Below, piece after piece: positions 26,285 through 33,990 of a stretch of DNA of 43,044 bases; the first letter of the stretch is position 1; each line of letters begins with the position of its first letter. The stretch is from positions 1 through 43,044 of the forward strand of contig CAISJJ010000334.1 in the NCBI GenBank assembly GCA_903885595.1. The letters run 5' to 3'. A program made the position numbers and the translations under genes. The stretch comes from an uncultured Bacteroidales bacterium (GTDB taxonomy: Bacteria > Bacteroidota > Bacteroidia > Bacteroidales > FEN-979). Below the pieces are notes generated by a model, which had not been told where the DNA came from, searched no databases, and saw only the letters and a program-made list of their open reading frames with translations.

Positions 26285-27043
26285 TTATTTGATGGCCCGC
26301 AGGATGTGCCTTTTTCCCGGTGGCCCTGGTAATTTTTCAGTCTTGAATCCGGCTGAACGCATCGCCCTGACAACAATTCCTTTGACGGAGTAAGTCATCA
26401 GGATACCGCCTGCCGACATTCCTTTGTGGATTTTACCGAATATTTGTTCTTCCCACAGTTCCGGCTGGGCATCTGGACCAAAGGCATCGAAATAGACCAG
26501 GTTAAAGATACCGGATAATGGAAGAAATGCTTCAAGTGTTGTGTGTATCTTATGTAATGTGAAACAGGGCGAAATATTGAGAGGTTCGTTCCAGTTTGCG
26601 AGATGCAGTGTTGTGAATACCTCTGAATAATCATCAGATTCAATCGAATGCGGATAGTTCAATAATTTCCAGTAATCTGCTTCAAGGGGAAATGCTTCTA
26701 AAGAGGTATAAAGAACCCTGATCCCGCTCTTTTCTGCTTCAATAAGGGTTAGTAGCGCATTTAAACCAGTACCGAACCCGATTTCCAAAATATGAACGGC
26801 AAAAGGAGAATCCCGGATGTATGATGTTAGCTTGCCAAACGCCGATGATTCCACGACCTTTGGGGCCGTTTGATAACCATTTGAAGATTTGCCCGGGTTT
26901 GCAAATACCGCCTTAAGACCTGATTCAATGAAAATGTGCCGTGATTCCTGAATTGCCCCGAAGGTTGAATGATAATGCTGGTTTACACCCTTGTGAAGGA
27001 ATGTATGGGAACCGTCAAGGGTTTTGATAATCTCCAGATCCAT
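26285..27043 (-). CDS. mnmD: tRNA (mnm5s2U34)-methyltransferase, MnmD-like
   Basis: 252 residues. Class I SAM methyltransferase with motif I in ILEIGFGTGLNALLTL (near residue 85) and the family-specific FDAFGPDAQPELW. It corresponds to the methyltransferase half of MnmC, which in Bacteroidota occurs as a separate protein and finishes the nm5 to mnm5 modification of wobble U34 in tRNAs. No oxidoreductase (MnmC2) domain is attached. It stands ~100 bp from the left inverted-repeat element. Start taken at MDLEIIKTLDGSHTF. Confidence 0.85.
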   Translation of the reverse strand: MDLEIIKTLDGSHTFLHKGVNQHYHSTFGAIQESRHIFIESGLKAVFANPGKSSNGYQTAPKVVESSAFGKLTSYIRDSPFAVHILEIGFGTGLNALLTLIEAEKSGIRVLYTSLEAFPLEADYWKLLNYPHSIESDDYSEVFTTLHLANWNEPLNISPCFTLHKIHTTLEAFLPLSGIFNLVYFDAFGPDAQPELWEEQIFGKIHKGMSAGGILMTYSVKGIVVRAMRSAGFKTEKLPGPPGKRHILRAIK

Positions 27044-27122
27044 ATTAAAACGGGTTAGAAATCAACCACGATGCAAAAAATAGTTCCGCACCCAGACCAG
27101 AATTTCAGGCCTGATTTTTTAG

Positions 27123-27310
27123 TTAAATTTTGAACTTTGAATTTTGAGTCTGCTCCGAAAAGTCCGATCAACTGGATTCTGAGCGGAGTCATAGGATGCA
27201 AATACCTGATAATAAGTACACTTCGACTTCGCTCAGTGTCCGGTTTCCGTTAAATTGATTTTCGGAGTAGGTTCAATTTTGAGTTTTGAGATTTAAGTTT
27301 TGAGTTAAAA
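27123..27310. repeat. heptamer array AATTTTG/AGTTTTG interrupted by an inverted-repeat element
   Basis: Left part: AATTTTG, AACTTTG, AATTTTG before 27146. Right part from 27275: AATTTTG, AGTTTTG, AGATTTA, AGTTTTG, AGTTAAA. Both sides keep 7-bp phase and the 133-bp element lies between them, as if inserted into, or carrying, the array. The right part reaches the stop codon of the fused E1 gene. Confidence 0.7.
27144..27276 (+). mobile_element. MITE-like element, copy 1 (133 bp)
   Basis: Ends TTGAGTCTGCTCCGAAAA (27144-27161) and TTTTCGGAGTAGGTTCAA (27259-27276) are inverted repeats with 15 of 18 matches. Inside are AGTCCGATCAACTGGATTCTG and CACTTCGACTTCGCTCAGTG, also partly palindromic. No coding capacity. 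Copy 2 in opposite orientation is at 29790-29924 and a decayed copy 3 at about 30709-30842. Confidence 0.8.
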
Positions 27311-29713
27311 CTACCAGATCCTCGGATACTTGTTCGGATTGTACTCATGCATCATTTCATACACCATCTCAAACACATCCTCGGCGTTTGGGTTTGAGAA
27401 ATAGTCGCCATCGTTGGTATAGGCCGGGCGATGGTCGTTGGCAGTAAGGGTGCGCGGTTCGGCATCGAGATAGCGGTAGCCCCCCTGCTCCTCCATTACC
27501 TTTTGCATCATGAAGGCTGTGGCGCCGCCGCTGCCATCTTCGTCGAAGAAGAGAATTTTGTTGGTCTTCTTCAATGACTTCAGGATTTCATGGTTGATAT
27601 CGAACGGGAGGAGGGTTTGAACATCGATAAGTTCGACAGAAATACCAAAGTCGGTGATCTGAGGAAGCGCCTCCTGGGCGATTTTTACACACGATCCATA
27701 GGTGACGATGGTGATATCGGATCCTTCATTAAGGATTTCGGGAACACCAAGCGGAATGCGATAGTTGCCAATATTGTCAGGCATCTGTTCTTTCAGGCGG
27801 TATCCGTTCAGCGGCTCAATGACCAGACCGGCATCGTCGGAGGCCATCATGGTGTTATAAAAGCCGGCAGCCTGGGTCATATTCCTGGGGACCATCACAT
27901 AAATTCCCCTGATGGAATTGATTACCATGCTGAGCGGTGATCCGGAATGCCAGATTCCCACGAGACGATGACCGCGGGTGCTGATGATCAGCGGCGCCTT
28001 TTGTCCGCCAACAGTTCGGTAAAGTGTTGTTGCCAGATCATCACTCATAACCTGTAAGCCGTAGAGCAGGTAATCGAAATATTGAATTTCGGCAATGGGG
28101 CGCAACCCACGTAATGCCATGCCAAGTCCCTGGCCAATGATGGTAGCCTCGCGAATTCCGGTGTCGGAAATCCGTGTTTCACCATATTTTGCCTGCATGC
28201 CTTCAAGCGTTTGGTTTACTCCGCCGATTTTACCCACATCTTCGCCGAAAATCAGCGCCAGTGGGTTGTTTTTAAAGAGCATGTCGTAATTGGCATTAAG
28301 AATCTCCCGGCCGGTAACCACCGGAGAGTTTTCATTGAAAACAGGAGGTATGCCTTCAACCCTGAGCGCACCATGTTCCGATTCACTGTAAAGGTGAGAA
28401 CTGTATCGTGCGGCATTTAATTTTCGCTGTTCGGCCATCCAGACATCGAGATCAGCTTTCATCGGTTTCTTCATGCTGCAGGAGGTACAAACATCCCGCA
28501 TTATCTTTTTGGCAGATGAAATAATGTCTTTTCTGATTGGTTCGGCGATGGCTTCAAGATCGGCAACGATTTTGTCAATCCTGGCCTGTTTTTTACAAGG
28601 GCAGTGTGTAGTCTTAACCACGCTGATCAGGTGTTCGCGTTCAGCTTTGAAAGGGGCGAGGAAGGCCTTCCATCCGCGGTCACGGGCAGCTTTTGCTGTT
28701 TTAACCGTATCTGATTCAATAGTATCCAATTCTGAAGCAGTGGCAATTCCTTCCTTGATGATCCATTGACGCATCCTGGGAATACAATCATGTTCCTTCT
28801 CCCAGTTAAGCCGCTCTGCAGATTTATAACGTTCATGCGATCCTGATGTTGAATGACCCTGTGGCTGTGTCAGCTCAGTTACATGGAAGACAACGGGAAC
28901 CTGTTCTTTCCTGCAAACGGCAATACCCTCTTCATACATTGCATACAAGGCAGCATAATCCCATCCGTTGGCTGTATATAAACGGATGCCGGGGCCCTTC
29001 TCGTCAGCAACAAATCCTTTAAGCAGCTCCGAAATGTTTTCTTTGGTCGTCTGGTATTTCTTGGGCACTGAAATGCCATAACCATCGTCCCAGATCGACA
29101 GGGCGAGGGGGACCTGCAGCACACCTGCAGCATTTATGGTTTCAAAAAAGTGACCCTCTGAGGTGGAGGCATCACCGATCATTCCGAAAGCGACTTCATT
29201 TCCCCTGATGGTGAATTTCTTAGCGGAATCCCACATCTCCGGACTGTTCCGGAAAACCTTTGAAGCAAGCGCCAGTCCAAGCAGCCGGGGCATCTGCCCG
29301 GCGGTAGGGGAGATATCGCCAGATGAATTCTTTTGCTTTGTCAGATCTTTCCAGTTGCCTTTTTCATCGAGGCTCCGGGTTGCAAAATGGGAATTCATCA
29401 AACGACCGCCATTGTCGGGATTGCGTGTGAGATCAGTGTCTCCGTATAACTGGGCAAAAAAGATATCAAGGTTTGACAAACCAGCCGCCATCATAAAAGT
29501 CTGATCGCGGTAATAACCTGACCGCCAGTCGCCATCCTGGAAAAATTTGGCCTTGATTATTTGCGGGATCTCCTTCCCATCGCCGAATAATCCGAAGTTT
29601 GCCCTGCCGCCTAAAACTTCGCGACGACCCAGTAAGCTTACCTGGCGACTCTCGTTTGCAAGTTTATAATCCTGTAAAACCTCCTCTTTGCTGAATTTTA
29701 TCTTTTTTGCCAT
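27311..29713 (-). CDS. fused alpha/beta 2-oxoacid dehydrogenase E1 (branched-chain or pyruvate)
   Basis: About 800 residues from MAKKIKFSKEEV; an ATG four codons upstream is possible. The N-terminal half is an E1-alpha domain (SGYYRDQTFMMAAG, TPP motif GDASTSEGHFFETINAAGVL, WDDGYGISVP); the C-terminal half from ~460 is E1-beta (LIFGEDVGKIGGV, GTRISDTGIREATIIGQGLG-like region, GLVIEPLNGYR, LDAEPRTLTANDHRPAY). Such fusions are common in Bacteroidota and annotated as 2-oxoisovalerate dehydrogenase. The acceptor is a lipoyl E2 encoded elsewhere; the SucB here is a 2-oxoglutarate type. The interdomain linker has CPC and CTSC cysteine pairs. It is flanked on both sides by inverted MITE-like copies. 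Confidence 0.9.
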   Translation of the reverse strand: MAKKIKFSKEEVLQDYKLANESRQVSLLGRREVLGGRANFGLFGDGKEIPQIIKAKFFQDGDWRSGYYRDQTFMMAAGLSNLDIFFAQLYGDTDLTRNPDNGGRLMNSHFATRSLDEKGNWKDLTKQKNSSGDISPTAGQMPRLLGLALASKVFRNSPEMWDSAKKFTIRGNEVAFGMIGDASTSEGHFFETINAAGVLQVPLALSIWDDGYGISVPKKYQTTKENISELLKGFVADEKGPGIRLYTANGWDYAALYAMYEEGIAVCRKEQVPVVFHVTELTQPQGHSTSGSHERYKSAERLNWEKEHDCIPRMRQWIIKEGIATASELDTIESDTVKTAKAARDRGWKAFLAPFKAEREHLISVVKTTHCPCKKQARIDKIVADLEAIAEPIRKDIISSAKKIMRDVCTSCSMKKPMKADLDVWMAEQRKLNAARYSSHLYSESEHGALRVEGIPPVFNENSPVVTGREILNANYDMLFKNNPLALIFGEDVGKIGGVNQTLEGMQAKYGETRISDTGIREATIIGQGLGMALRGLRPIAEIQYFDYLLYGLQVMSDDLATTLYRTVGGQKAPLIISTRGHRLVGIWHSGSPLSMVINSIRGIYVMVPRNMTQAAGFYNTMMASDDAGLVIEPLNGYRLKEQMPDNIGNYRIPLGVPEILNEGSDITIVTYGSCVKIAQEALPQITDFGISVELIDVQTLLPFDINHEILKSLKKTNKILFFDEDGSGGATAFMMQKVMEEQGGYRYLDAEPRTLTANDHRPAYTNDGDYFSNPNAEDVFEMVYEMMHEYNPNKYPRIW

Positions 29714-29770
29714 ACCTGAATTCATTTGTTGATGCTTTTATTTATGGTTGGTGAAAAGCTGGTAAGTAGA

Positions 29771-29945
29771 CATAATTAAAAATTAAAAATTGAGTCTGTT
29801 CCGAAAAGGCATTTTCAAACAATTAATGACACTGAGCGATTTCGAAGTGTACTTAATTTCAGCCTGTTGTATCCTTCGGCTCCACTCAGGATCCAATTGA
29901 TCGGACTTTTCGGAGTGGACTCAAAATTAAAAATTACGAATTACG
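29771..29945. repeat. AT-rich heptamer array around element copy 2
   Basis: ATTAAAA units precede the element (29775-29790) and AAATTAA, AAATTAC, GAATTAC follow it (29924-29945), again in 7-bp phase. So both intact elements sit inside heptamer arrays. Confidence 0.6.
29790..29924 (-). mobile_element. MITE-like element, copy 2 (135 bp), inverted
   Basis: Ends TTGAGTCTGTTCCGAAAA (29790-29807) and TTTTCGGAGTGGACTCAA (29907-29924). Its reverse complement aligns along its whole length with copy 1, sharing AGTCCGATCAA.TGGAT.CTGAG and GTACACTTCGA..TCGCTCAGTGTC. No ORF. Together copies 1 and 2 bracket the fused E1 gene in inverted orientation. Confidence 0.8.
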
Positions 29946-29958
29946 GCTATCCTCATTT

Positions 29959-30074
29959 GTCCCGTGTCCCGCGTCCCGCGTCTCGCATCCCGTGTCCCGC
30001 GTCCCGTGTCCCGTGTCCCGCGTCCCGCGTCTCGCATCCCGCGTCCCGCATTATTTGTTATTTGTCATTGGTCA
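29959..30074. repeat. heptamer array GCGTCCC/GTGTCCC/GCATCCC, ~16 units
   Basis: From 29963 the units GTGTCCC, GCGTCCC, GCGTCTC, GCATCCC alternate for 12 copies in perfect 7-bp phase, with the three-unit series GCGTCCC-GCGTCTC-GCATCCC occurring twice. It then passes in phase into GCATTAT, TTGTTAT, TTGTCAT, TGGTCAT (to 30074), ending 5 bp before the rubrerythrin stop codon. The longest GC-rich array in the window. Confidence 0.9.
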
Positions 30075-30078
30075 TCCC

Positions 30079-30657
30079 TTAATAGTTTTCCTGCATCACC
30101 TCAAAATAGGCCATCGGATGATCACAGGCCGGACAGTTTTGCAATGCTTTAAACCCATAATGGATATATCCGCATTTACGGCAAACCCAATAGGTTTTCT
30201 CATCTTTTTCAAAGACTCTGTTTTTCTCAAGATTGTTTAAAAGTTTCAGGAATCTGTTTTCGTGATGTTCTTCAACCGTTGCAACGAGCTTGAATGCGGC
30301 GGAAACCTTTACAAATCCCTCTTCCGCTGCGATTTTCCCGAACAGGGGGTAGAGTTCCGACCACTCCTCATGCTCTCCTTCGGCTGCTGCTTTCAGGTTT
30401 TCGGCAGTGGTGCCAATAACTCCTGCCATATAGGTGGCTTTAATTTCAACCGGACCTCCTTCGAGGAAACGAAAGAAGGTTTTTGCGTGACTTTCCTCAT
30501 TCAGCGCTGTTTCGGCGAAAAAGGCTGAAATCTGTTCAAACCCCTCTTTTTTCGCCTGTTTTGAATAGTAAGTATATCGGTTCTTAGCTTGTGATTCTCC
30601 GGCAAATGCTTTCAGCAGATTTTCTTCGGTCTTTGTTCCTTTGATGCTCAATGCCAT
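30079..30657 (-). CDS. rbr: rubrerythrin
   Basis: 192 residues. N-terminal ferritin-like four-helix domain with diiron ligands in AGESQAKNRYTYY (Glu21), NEESHAKTFF and VEEHHENRF, then a C-terminal rubredoxin-like domain with CRKCGYIH and CPACDHP. It reduces hydrogen peroxide to water using electrons from rubredoxin or NADH in the cytoplasm of anaerobes. A promoter sits at 30678-30706, and a rubredoxin gene lies upstream on the same strand, fitting a peroxide-reduction pair. Full length, no oddity. Confidence 0.95.
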   Translation of the reverse strand: MALSIKGTKTEENLLKAFAGESQAKNRYTYYSKQAKKEGFEQISAFFAETALNEESHAKTFFRFLEGGPVEIKATYMAGVIGTTAENLKAAAEGEHEEWSELYPLFGKIAAEEGFVKVSAAFKLVATVEEHHENRFLKLLNNLEKNRVFEKDEKTYWVCRKCGYIHYGFKALQNCPACDHPMAYFEVMQENY

Positions 30658-30677
30658 ATAGGTCGATTTTTGATGCT

Positions 30678-30706
30678 CAAAGTTAATCGAAAATTCTGAA
30701 TTTCAA
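30678..30706 (-). promoter_or_regulatory. promoter of rubrerythrin
   Basis: Minus strand TTG (30706-30704), 18-base spacer, TAACTTTG (30685-30678), about 20 bp before the start codon. Spacing is the same as at korAB. The -33 box lies right at the edge of the decayed element copy 3. Confidence 0.6.
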
Positions 30707-30708
30707 TT

Positions 30709-30842
30709 TTAAGCCCACTCCAAAAACTTCTATTTATGATTTGTTTGAAACATGATAAATCGTAAGTCGCTGAATGTCAAAATACATAAACTTCGCGTAG
30801 TGTCCGGTTTTCTTTGAAAATGCCGTTGGTGAGTTGACGCAA
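30709..30842. mobile_element. decayed copy 3 of the MITE-like element
   Basis: Recognisable parts: GCCCACTCCAAAAAC at the left end, ACTTCGCGTAGTGTCCGG in the middle (compare copies 1 and 2), and TTTGAAAATGCC near the right end as in the reverse complement of copy 2. Terminal repeats are largely lost. Located between rubrerythrin and rubredoxin genes. Confidence 0.55.
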
Positions 30843-30880
30843 TTTACACGCTTACTACTATCCTACTTTGAATAGGTATA

Positions 30881-31051
30881 TTATGTTATTTTCACATAAT
30901 CCTCTTTCCCAACCTGGCAAACAGGGCATACCCAATCATCAGGTATGTCTTCAAAGGCGGTTCCGGGAGCAATACCCGAATCGGGATCACCAAAAACCGG
31001 GTCATACACATGTCCGCAAATGGTGCACTTGTATTTTTGGAGACTGGACAT
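30881..31051 (-). CDS. rubredoxin
   Basis: 56 residues from [18 protein letters not shown]. The four iron ligands are in CTICGHVYD and [11 protein letters not shown], with the usual [21 protein letters not shown] between. A longer frame to 31201 is rejected, since its extra N-terminus is translation of the octamer array (repeats of RYLATSLF). Small electron carrier, most likely for the rubrerythrin encoded next. It lies between that gene and glutathione peroxidase, all on the minus strand. Confidence 0.95.
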   Translation of the reverse strand: MSSLQKYKCTICGHVYDPVFGDPDSGIAPGTAFEDIPDDWVCPVCQVGKEDYVKIT

Positions 31052-31065
31052 ATTAGAAAAAATTA

Positions 31066-31140
31066 GGTAGCGAAATAGCGAAATAGCGAGGTAGCGAAAT
31101 AGCGAGGTAGCGAGGTAGCGAAATAGCGAGGTAGCGAAAT
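31066..31140. repeat. octamer array, GGTAGCGA/AATAGCGA, 9 units
   Basis: Nine 8-bp units differ only in the first two bases, which change together: GG, AA, AA, GG, AA, GG, GG, AA, GG. It runs up to the stop codon of the glutathione peroxidase gene (TAA at 31142-31140) and ends 15 bp before the rubredoxin start. No single-base intermediates (GA or AG) occur. Confidence 0.9.
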
Positions 31141-31685
31141 TATTTCTTTTCGATCCAGTTGATAATTTTATCGTCAAATGGTTTTTCACCCGGAGCGGCA
31201 AAATCGACTACCTGACCTTGTTCATTTATCATGAATTTCTGAAAATTCCATTTAACCGGAGCATCCAATACGCCATTCTGATCTTTTACGGTGAGCCAGT
31301 TGTATAGTGGATCGATATCCTTGCCCTTGACAGAAATTTTTGCCATCATCGGGAAGGTTACATTATACTTACTGGTACAAAATTCTTTAATTTCTTCATT
31401 GGTGCCTGGTTCCTGGCCCATAAAATTATTGGCAGGAAATGCGATGATCACGAAATTGTCTGTACTATATTTTTTATAGAGTTCCTCGAGTTGGGCATAT
31501 TGGGGTGTATAGCCGCATTTGGAGGCTACGTTGACAACCAAAACCTTTTTGCCTTTGAGGGTGGCAAGGTCAAACGGCTGGCCATCGATGGTGGTAGCCT
31601 TAAAATCATAAAATGATTTTAAGGTTTGGGAGGCGGCTATTGTCGTCATGGATATAAATATTAAAATAACCAGCAATGTTCTCAT
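31140..31685 (-). CDS. glutathione peroxidase family protein, exported
   Basis: 181 residues with a Sec signal (1-19, AAS-Q cleavage likely). Catalytic set of the family is complete with Cys in place of selenocysteine: Cys57 in NVASKCGYT, Gln91 in NNFMGQEPG, Trp146 and Asn147 in KWNFQKF. Bacterial Cys-type enzymes usually use thioredoxin, not glutathione, to reduce peroxides. Periplasmic location matches the DsbD-supplied thiol pool. Its stop codon abuts the octamer array. Divergent from the peroxiredoxin gene with only 34 bp between start codons. A -7 box (TACCTTTG, minus strand 31733-31726) falls inside the peroxiredoxin coding sequence. Confidence 0.92.
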   Translation of the reverse strand: MRTLLVILIFISMTTIAASQTLKSFYDFKATTIDGQPFDLATLKGKKVLVVNVASKCGYTPQYAQLEELYKKYSTDNFVIIAFPANNFMGQEPGTNEEIKEFCTSKYNVTFPMMAKISVKGKDIDPLYNWLTVKDQNGVLDAPVKWNFQKFMINEQGQVVDFAAPGEKPFDDKIINWIEKK

Positions 31686-31719
31686 TTTGTTTTATCTTTA
31701 AAGATTTATTGACTTAATC

Positions 31720-32301
31720 ATGCTGCAAAGGTACAAAACTTTCGCATTATTTATACTTAGTCTAAATTATTTTCTTATATCGTGCACTGATGAATCTTCA
31801 CAAAGAACCGGTGCACAGGCTGGTTCCAACATTAAAAATATGGCAAACAAAATCGAAATCGGCAGCAGGGCTCCTGAGTTTTCTCTGCCTGATCAGCGTG
31901 GACGACGGGTAAACCTGACCGATTACCTGGGTAAAACAAATCTCGTGGTTTACTTTTATCCCAAGGATGAGTCTTTCGGTTGTACGAAAGAGGCTTGTAG
32001 TTTCAGGGATAATTATGAAGTTTTTAAAGAAGCTGGCGCTGAAGTTATTGGCATTAGTTCCGATGATATTTCATCACATCAGGCATTTGCGGCAAACCAC
32101 AAATTACCTTTCATCCTTCTTTCCGATAAGGATAAATCGGTGGCAGAGAAATATGGGGTGGGAAAATCACTTGGTATTTTACCTGGACGGGTCACTTTTG
32201 TTATCGACAGGCAGGGAATCATCAGGATGATGTTCTCGTCACAGCTGAATTTTGAAAAGCATATCAGCGAGGCGCTTGAATCCTTGAAGCAGATAAGGTA
32301 A
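31720..32301 (+). CDS. peroxiredoxin, BCP/PrxQ type, probable lipoprotein
   Basis: 193 residues. The core from Met41 (MANKIEIGSRAPEFSLPD) is a BCP-type peroxiredoxin with FYPKDESFGCTKEAC: peroxidatic Cys88 and resolving Cys93, five residues apart as in PrxQ/BCP. Most BCP proteins start at the equivalent of Met41 and are cytoplasmic. Here the frame extends upstream to a good lipoprotein signal (FILSLNYFLISC, Cys22), so an exported lipid-anchored form is likely; an internal start at 31840 could also give a soluble form. It reduces alkyl or hydrogen peroxides. Divergent from the exported glutathione peroxidase. Confidence 0.9.
   Translation: MLQRYKTFALFILSLNYFLISCTDESSQRTGAQAGSNIKNMANKIEIGSRAPEFSLPDQRGRRVNLTDYLGKTNLVVYFYPKDESFGCTKEACSFRDNYEVFKEAGAEVIGISSDDISSHQAFAANHKLPFILLSDKDKSVAEKYGVGKSLGILPGRVTFVIDRQGIIRMMFSSQLNFEKHISEALESLKQIR
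31726..31733 (-). promoter_or_regulatory. -7 box of the glutathione peroxidase gene, inside the divergent gene
   Basis: TACCTTTG on the minus strand, 41 bp upstream of the start at 31685. It overlaps codons 3-5 of the divergent peroxiredoxin if that gene starts at 31720. The -33 element is unclear. Confidence 0.45.
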
Positions 32302-32380
32302 ATTGTCAGCGTAAATCATGACAGGTGAAGTGATGTCTTGGGCATGTGTTCGTTTTCTGAAAATGCAAACCTATGCCATT

Positions 32381-33385
32381 TTAAAGCAGAACAATCCTGG
32401 TTGATGATGTGATTTGACCATTCCCTGCAGTAACCTTTAAAAGGTATATTCCTGCTGATAAATCAGCCCGTTTAATTTCGAATTGCCTGCACCTGCCGGG
32501 ATTCCCGTGTAAAAGTATTCGTCCAGACTGATCAATAAGTTGGTATTCAACCTCGTCAAACACCTTGTTCAGCATTGCCATTGGGTTTTCGTTTATTGGA
32601 TTAGGCGCCACCCTCACAATAAGAGGTGTCTTCTGAATTTCGTGCATTCCTGATCCGAGATCGAGTGAAAAGACACGAAGCTGGTCAATCATCCAGCCTT
32701 CCCTGTTTTGGTGAATGTTGTCGGAAATAAAGTTAAACCGCAGGATCATGGTATCGGGCGGGAAATCAGCCGGATGCTTTACCGGAAGGTCAAACCAGGC
32801 CATGCATGAATGGACCCAGCCACCAGATCTGCCTGAGAATCCATGTTCGCCGTTGAACAGCGTATTACTGGAAAAATACAGGTTCGTATTGCCCCAGGGG
32901 CCTAAGGCTCGCGATGGAGTTACATAGAAAAACTGTTGTGAAAGCGTATCTTCAAGAATATTCATCCAGGTTTCACCATGATCCCATGAAACAGTGATAT
33001 ACCCGCCATCCTGAAGCGTATCGGTATCATATTTATGCCTGAAGTCGATAAAAATATCGTAAGGATACATCTGGTTGTTAAAGGCCCCGATGCAGAGATC
33101 AAAGTATGAATGGTTATCAACCGGATAAGGGCTCATGATATCGGTCACCATTGCATTTGGTACCGTGTAGGCCTGGTTGAAAATTGTTTTCTGCGGAGGC
33201 CCGATCTGCCATATATTTTGACCGGACATGCCAATTTGAATGAAAGAACTCGGTTCTTCAAAGGAGATAACCACCCAGGGATAAAGGGTGTCGCCGGGGT
33301 AATCGCCGTTGGGAATTTGTGCGGAAATGGTTTGACTTATGAACCAGCTGGCTGCAATCACTGAAAGTAATCTCCTTGCTATCAT
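32381..33385 (-). CDS. T9SS-sorted secreted protein, function unknown
   Basis: 334 residues. Signal peptide (1-22, ending TISA) and a C-terminal type A sorting domain of about 75 residues with VRVAPNPI and the terminal AGIYLLKV motif. The central ~220 residues have many Trp, Asp and Phe and a jelly-roll look (ISFEEPSSFIQI, FIDFRHKYDTD, VSWDHGETWMN, MILRFNFISD) suggestive of a galactose-binding-like or sialidase-adjacent beta sandwich, but no catalytic motif is evident. Secreted by the type IX system. Transcribed alone, minus strand, convergent with the peroxiredoxin. Confidence 0.75.
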   Translation of the reverse strand: MIARRLLSVIAASWFISQTISAQIPNGDYPGDTLYPWVVISFEEPSSFIQIGMSGQNIWQIGPPQKTIFNQAYTVPNAMVTDIMSPYPVDNHSYFDLCIGAFNNQMYPYDIFIDFRHKYDTDTLQDGGYITVSWDHGETWMNILEDTLSQQFFYVTPSRALGPWGNTNLYFSSNTLFNGEHGFSGRSGGWVHSCMAWFDLPVKHPADFPPDTMILRFNFISDNIHQNREGWMIDQLRVFSLDLGSGMHEIQKTPLIVRVAPNPINENPMAMLNKVFDEVEYQLIDQSGRILLHGNPGRCRQFEIKRADLSAGIYLLKVTAGNGQITSSTRIVLL

Positions 33386-33395
33386 ATTTATTCAG

Positions 33396-33845
33396 TTAAA
33401 ATATGAATTTCTTATCTTTCTTCAAATCCTTTTCGATTCCCTGTGGTGTTAACAACTCCTTTTTCTCCTTTGGATAGAATGCATCCGGCAGGAGTTGAAT
33501 ATGCATGCTGAGTAACAAATGATCCATAATGATCAACAGGAGTGTACCAACGAAGGGCAACGGGATGATCATAACAGGAACAAAAACTCCTGAACTCCTT
33601 AAAATATCCACGACTTGCTTTTTAAATTTTCTCTTCTCTTCACGGGTTATTTTTTCTTGCCTGATATACCGTGTAAGAATAGTGAAAGTCTCTTTTGTTT
33701 CAATTGCTTCTGTCTTTATTCCGGTCGTATAGCGTCCGGCCTCCCCGATAAAAATCTGTGCATAGCCAGCAATCATTTCTTTTACACGGGGAGTCGTGAA
33801 AAGACTTAAAAAGTAAGCGATAATCCTTTTTCGAAGCGTATGCAT
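33396..33845 (-). CDS. LETM1-related small membrane-associated protein
   Basis: 149 residues from MHTLRKRIIAYFLS. A longer frame to 33911 is rejected since its extra N-terminus is partly encoded by the octamer array. Basic helices (EEKRKFKKQVVDILR) precede a hydrophobic segment (VFVPVMIIPLPFVGTLLLIIMD) and LLPDAFYPKEKKEL; this order resembles the conserved part of LETM1 (helix, membrane anchor, LP-x-F). LETM1-related proteins are found in Bacteroidota, with unknown roles; the eukaryotic ones affect mitochondrial ion homeostasis. The assignment is by motif resemblance only. Confidence 0.5.
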   Translation of the reverse strand: MHTLRKRIIAYFLSLFTTPRVKEMIAGYAQIFIGEAGRYTTGIKTEAIETKETFTILTRYIRQEKITREEKRKFKKQVVDILRSSGVFVPVMIIPLPFVGTLLLIIMDHLLLSMHIQLLPDAFYPKEKKELLTPQGIEKDLKKDKKFIF

Positions 33846-33888
33846 GAAGGATATGCTGGATTTACAAATGTAATGAATAAATGGGAAA

Positions 33889-33963
33889 TTGGTAAGTTGG
33901 CAAGTCGGCAAGTTGGTAAGCTGGTAAGTTGGTAAGTTGGTAAGCTGGGAAGCTGGTAAGTTG
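33889..33963. repeat. octamer array, AAGTTGGT family, ~9 units
   Basis: AAGTTGGC, AAGTCGGC, AAGTTGGT, AAGCTGGT, AAGTTGGT twice, AAGCTGGG, AAGCTGGT in 8-bp phase, between the LETM1-like start and the YqaE stop. Confidence 0.9.
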
Positions 33964-33990
33964 ATATGCAGATTTTTGGTTGTTATTCCT

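Noticed and set aside
29959-30074. CRISPR-like or protein-repeat coding region
   Set aside because: Units are 7 bp without spacers; open frames here are only a result of a stop-free word and overlap no known domain.
31052-31201. N-terminal extension of rubredoxin (106-aa form)
   Set aside because: The extra 50 residues are translation of the octamer array; normal rubredoxin starts at 31051.
33846-33911. N-terminal extension of the LETM1-like protein
   Set aside because: It reads into the octamer array and lacks conservation-like composition; start set at 33845.
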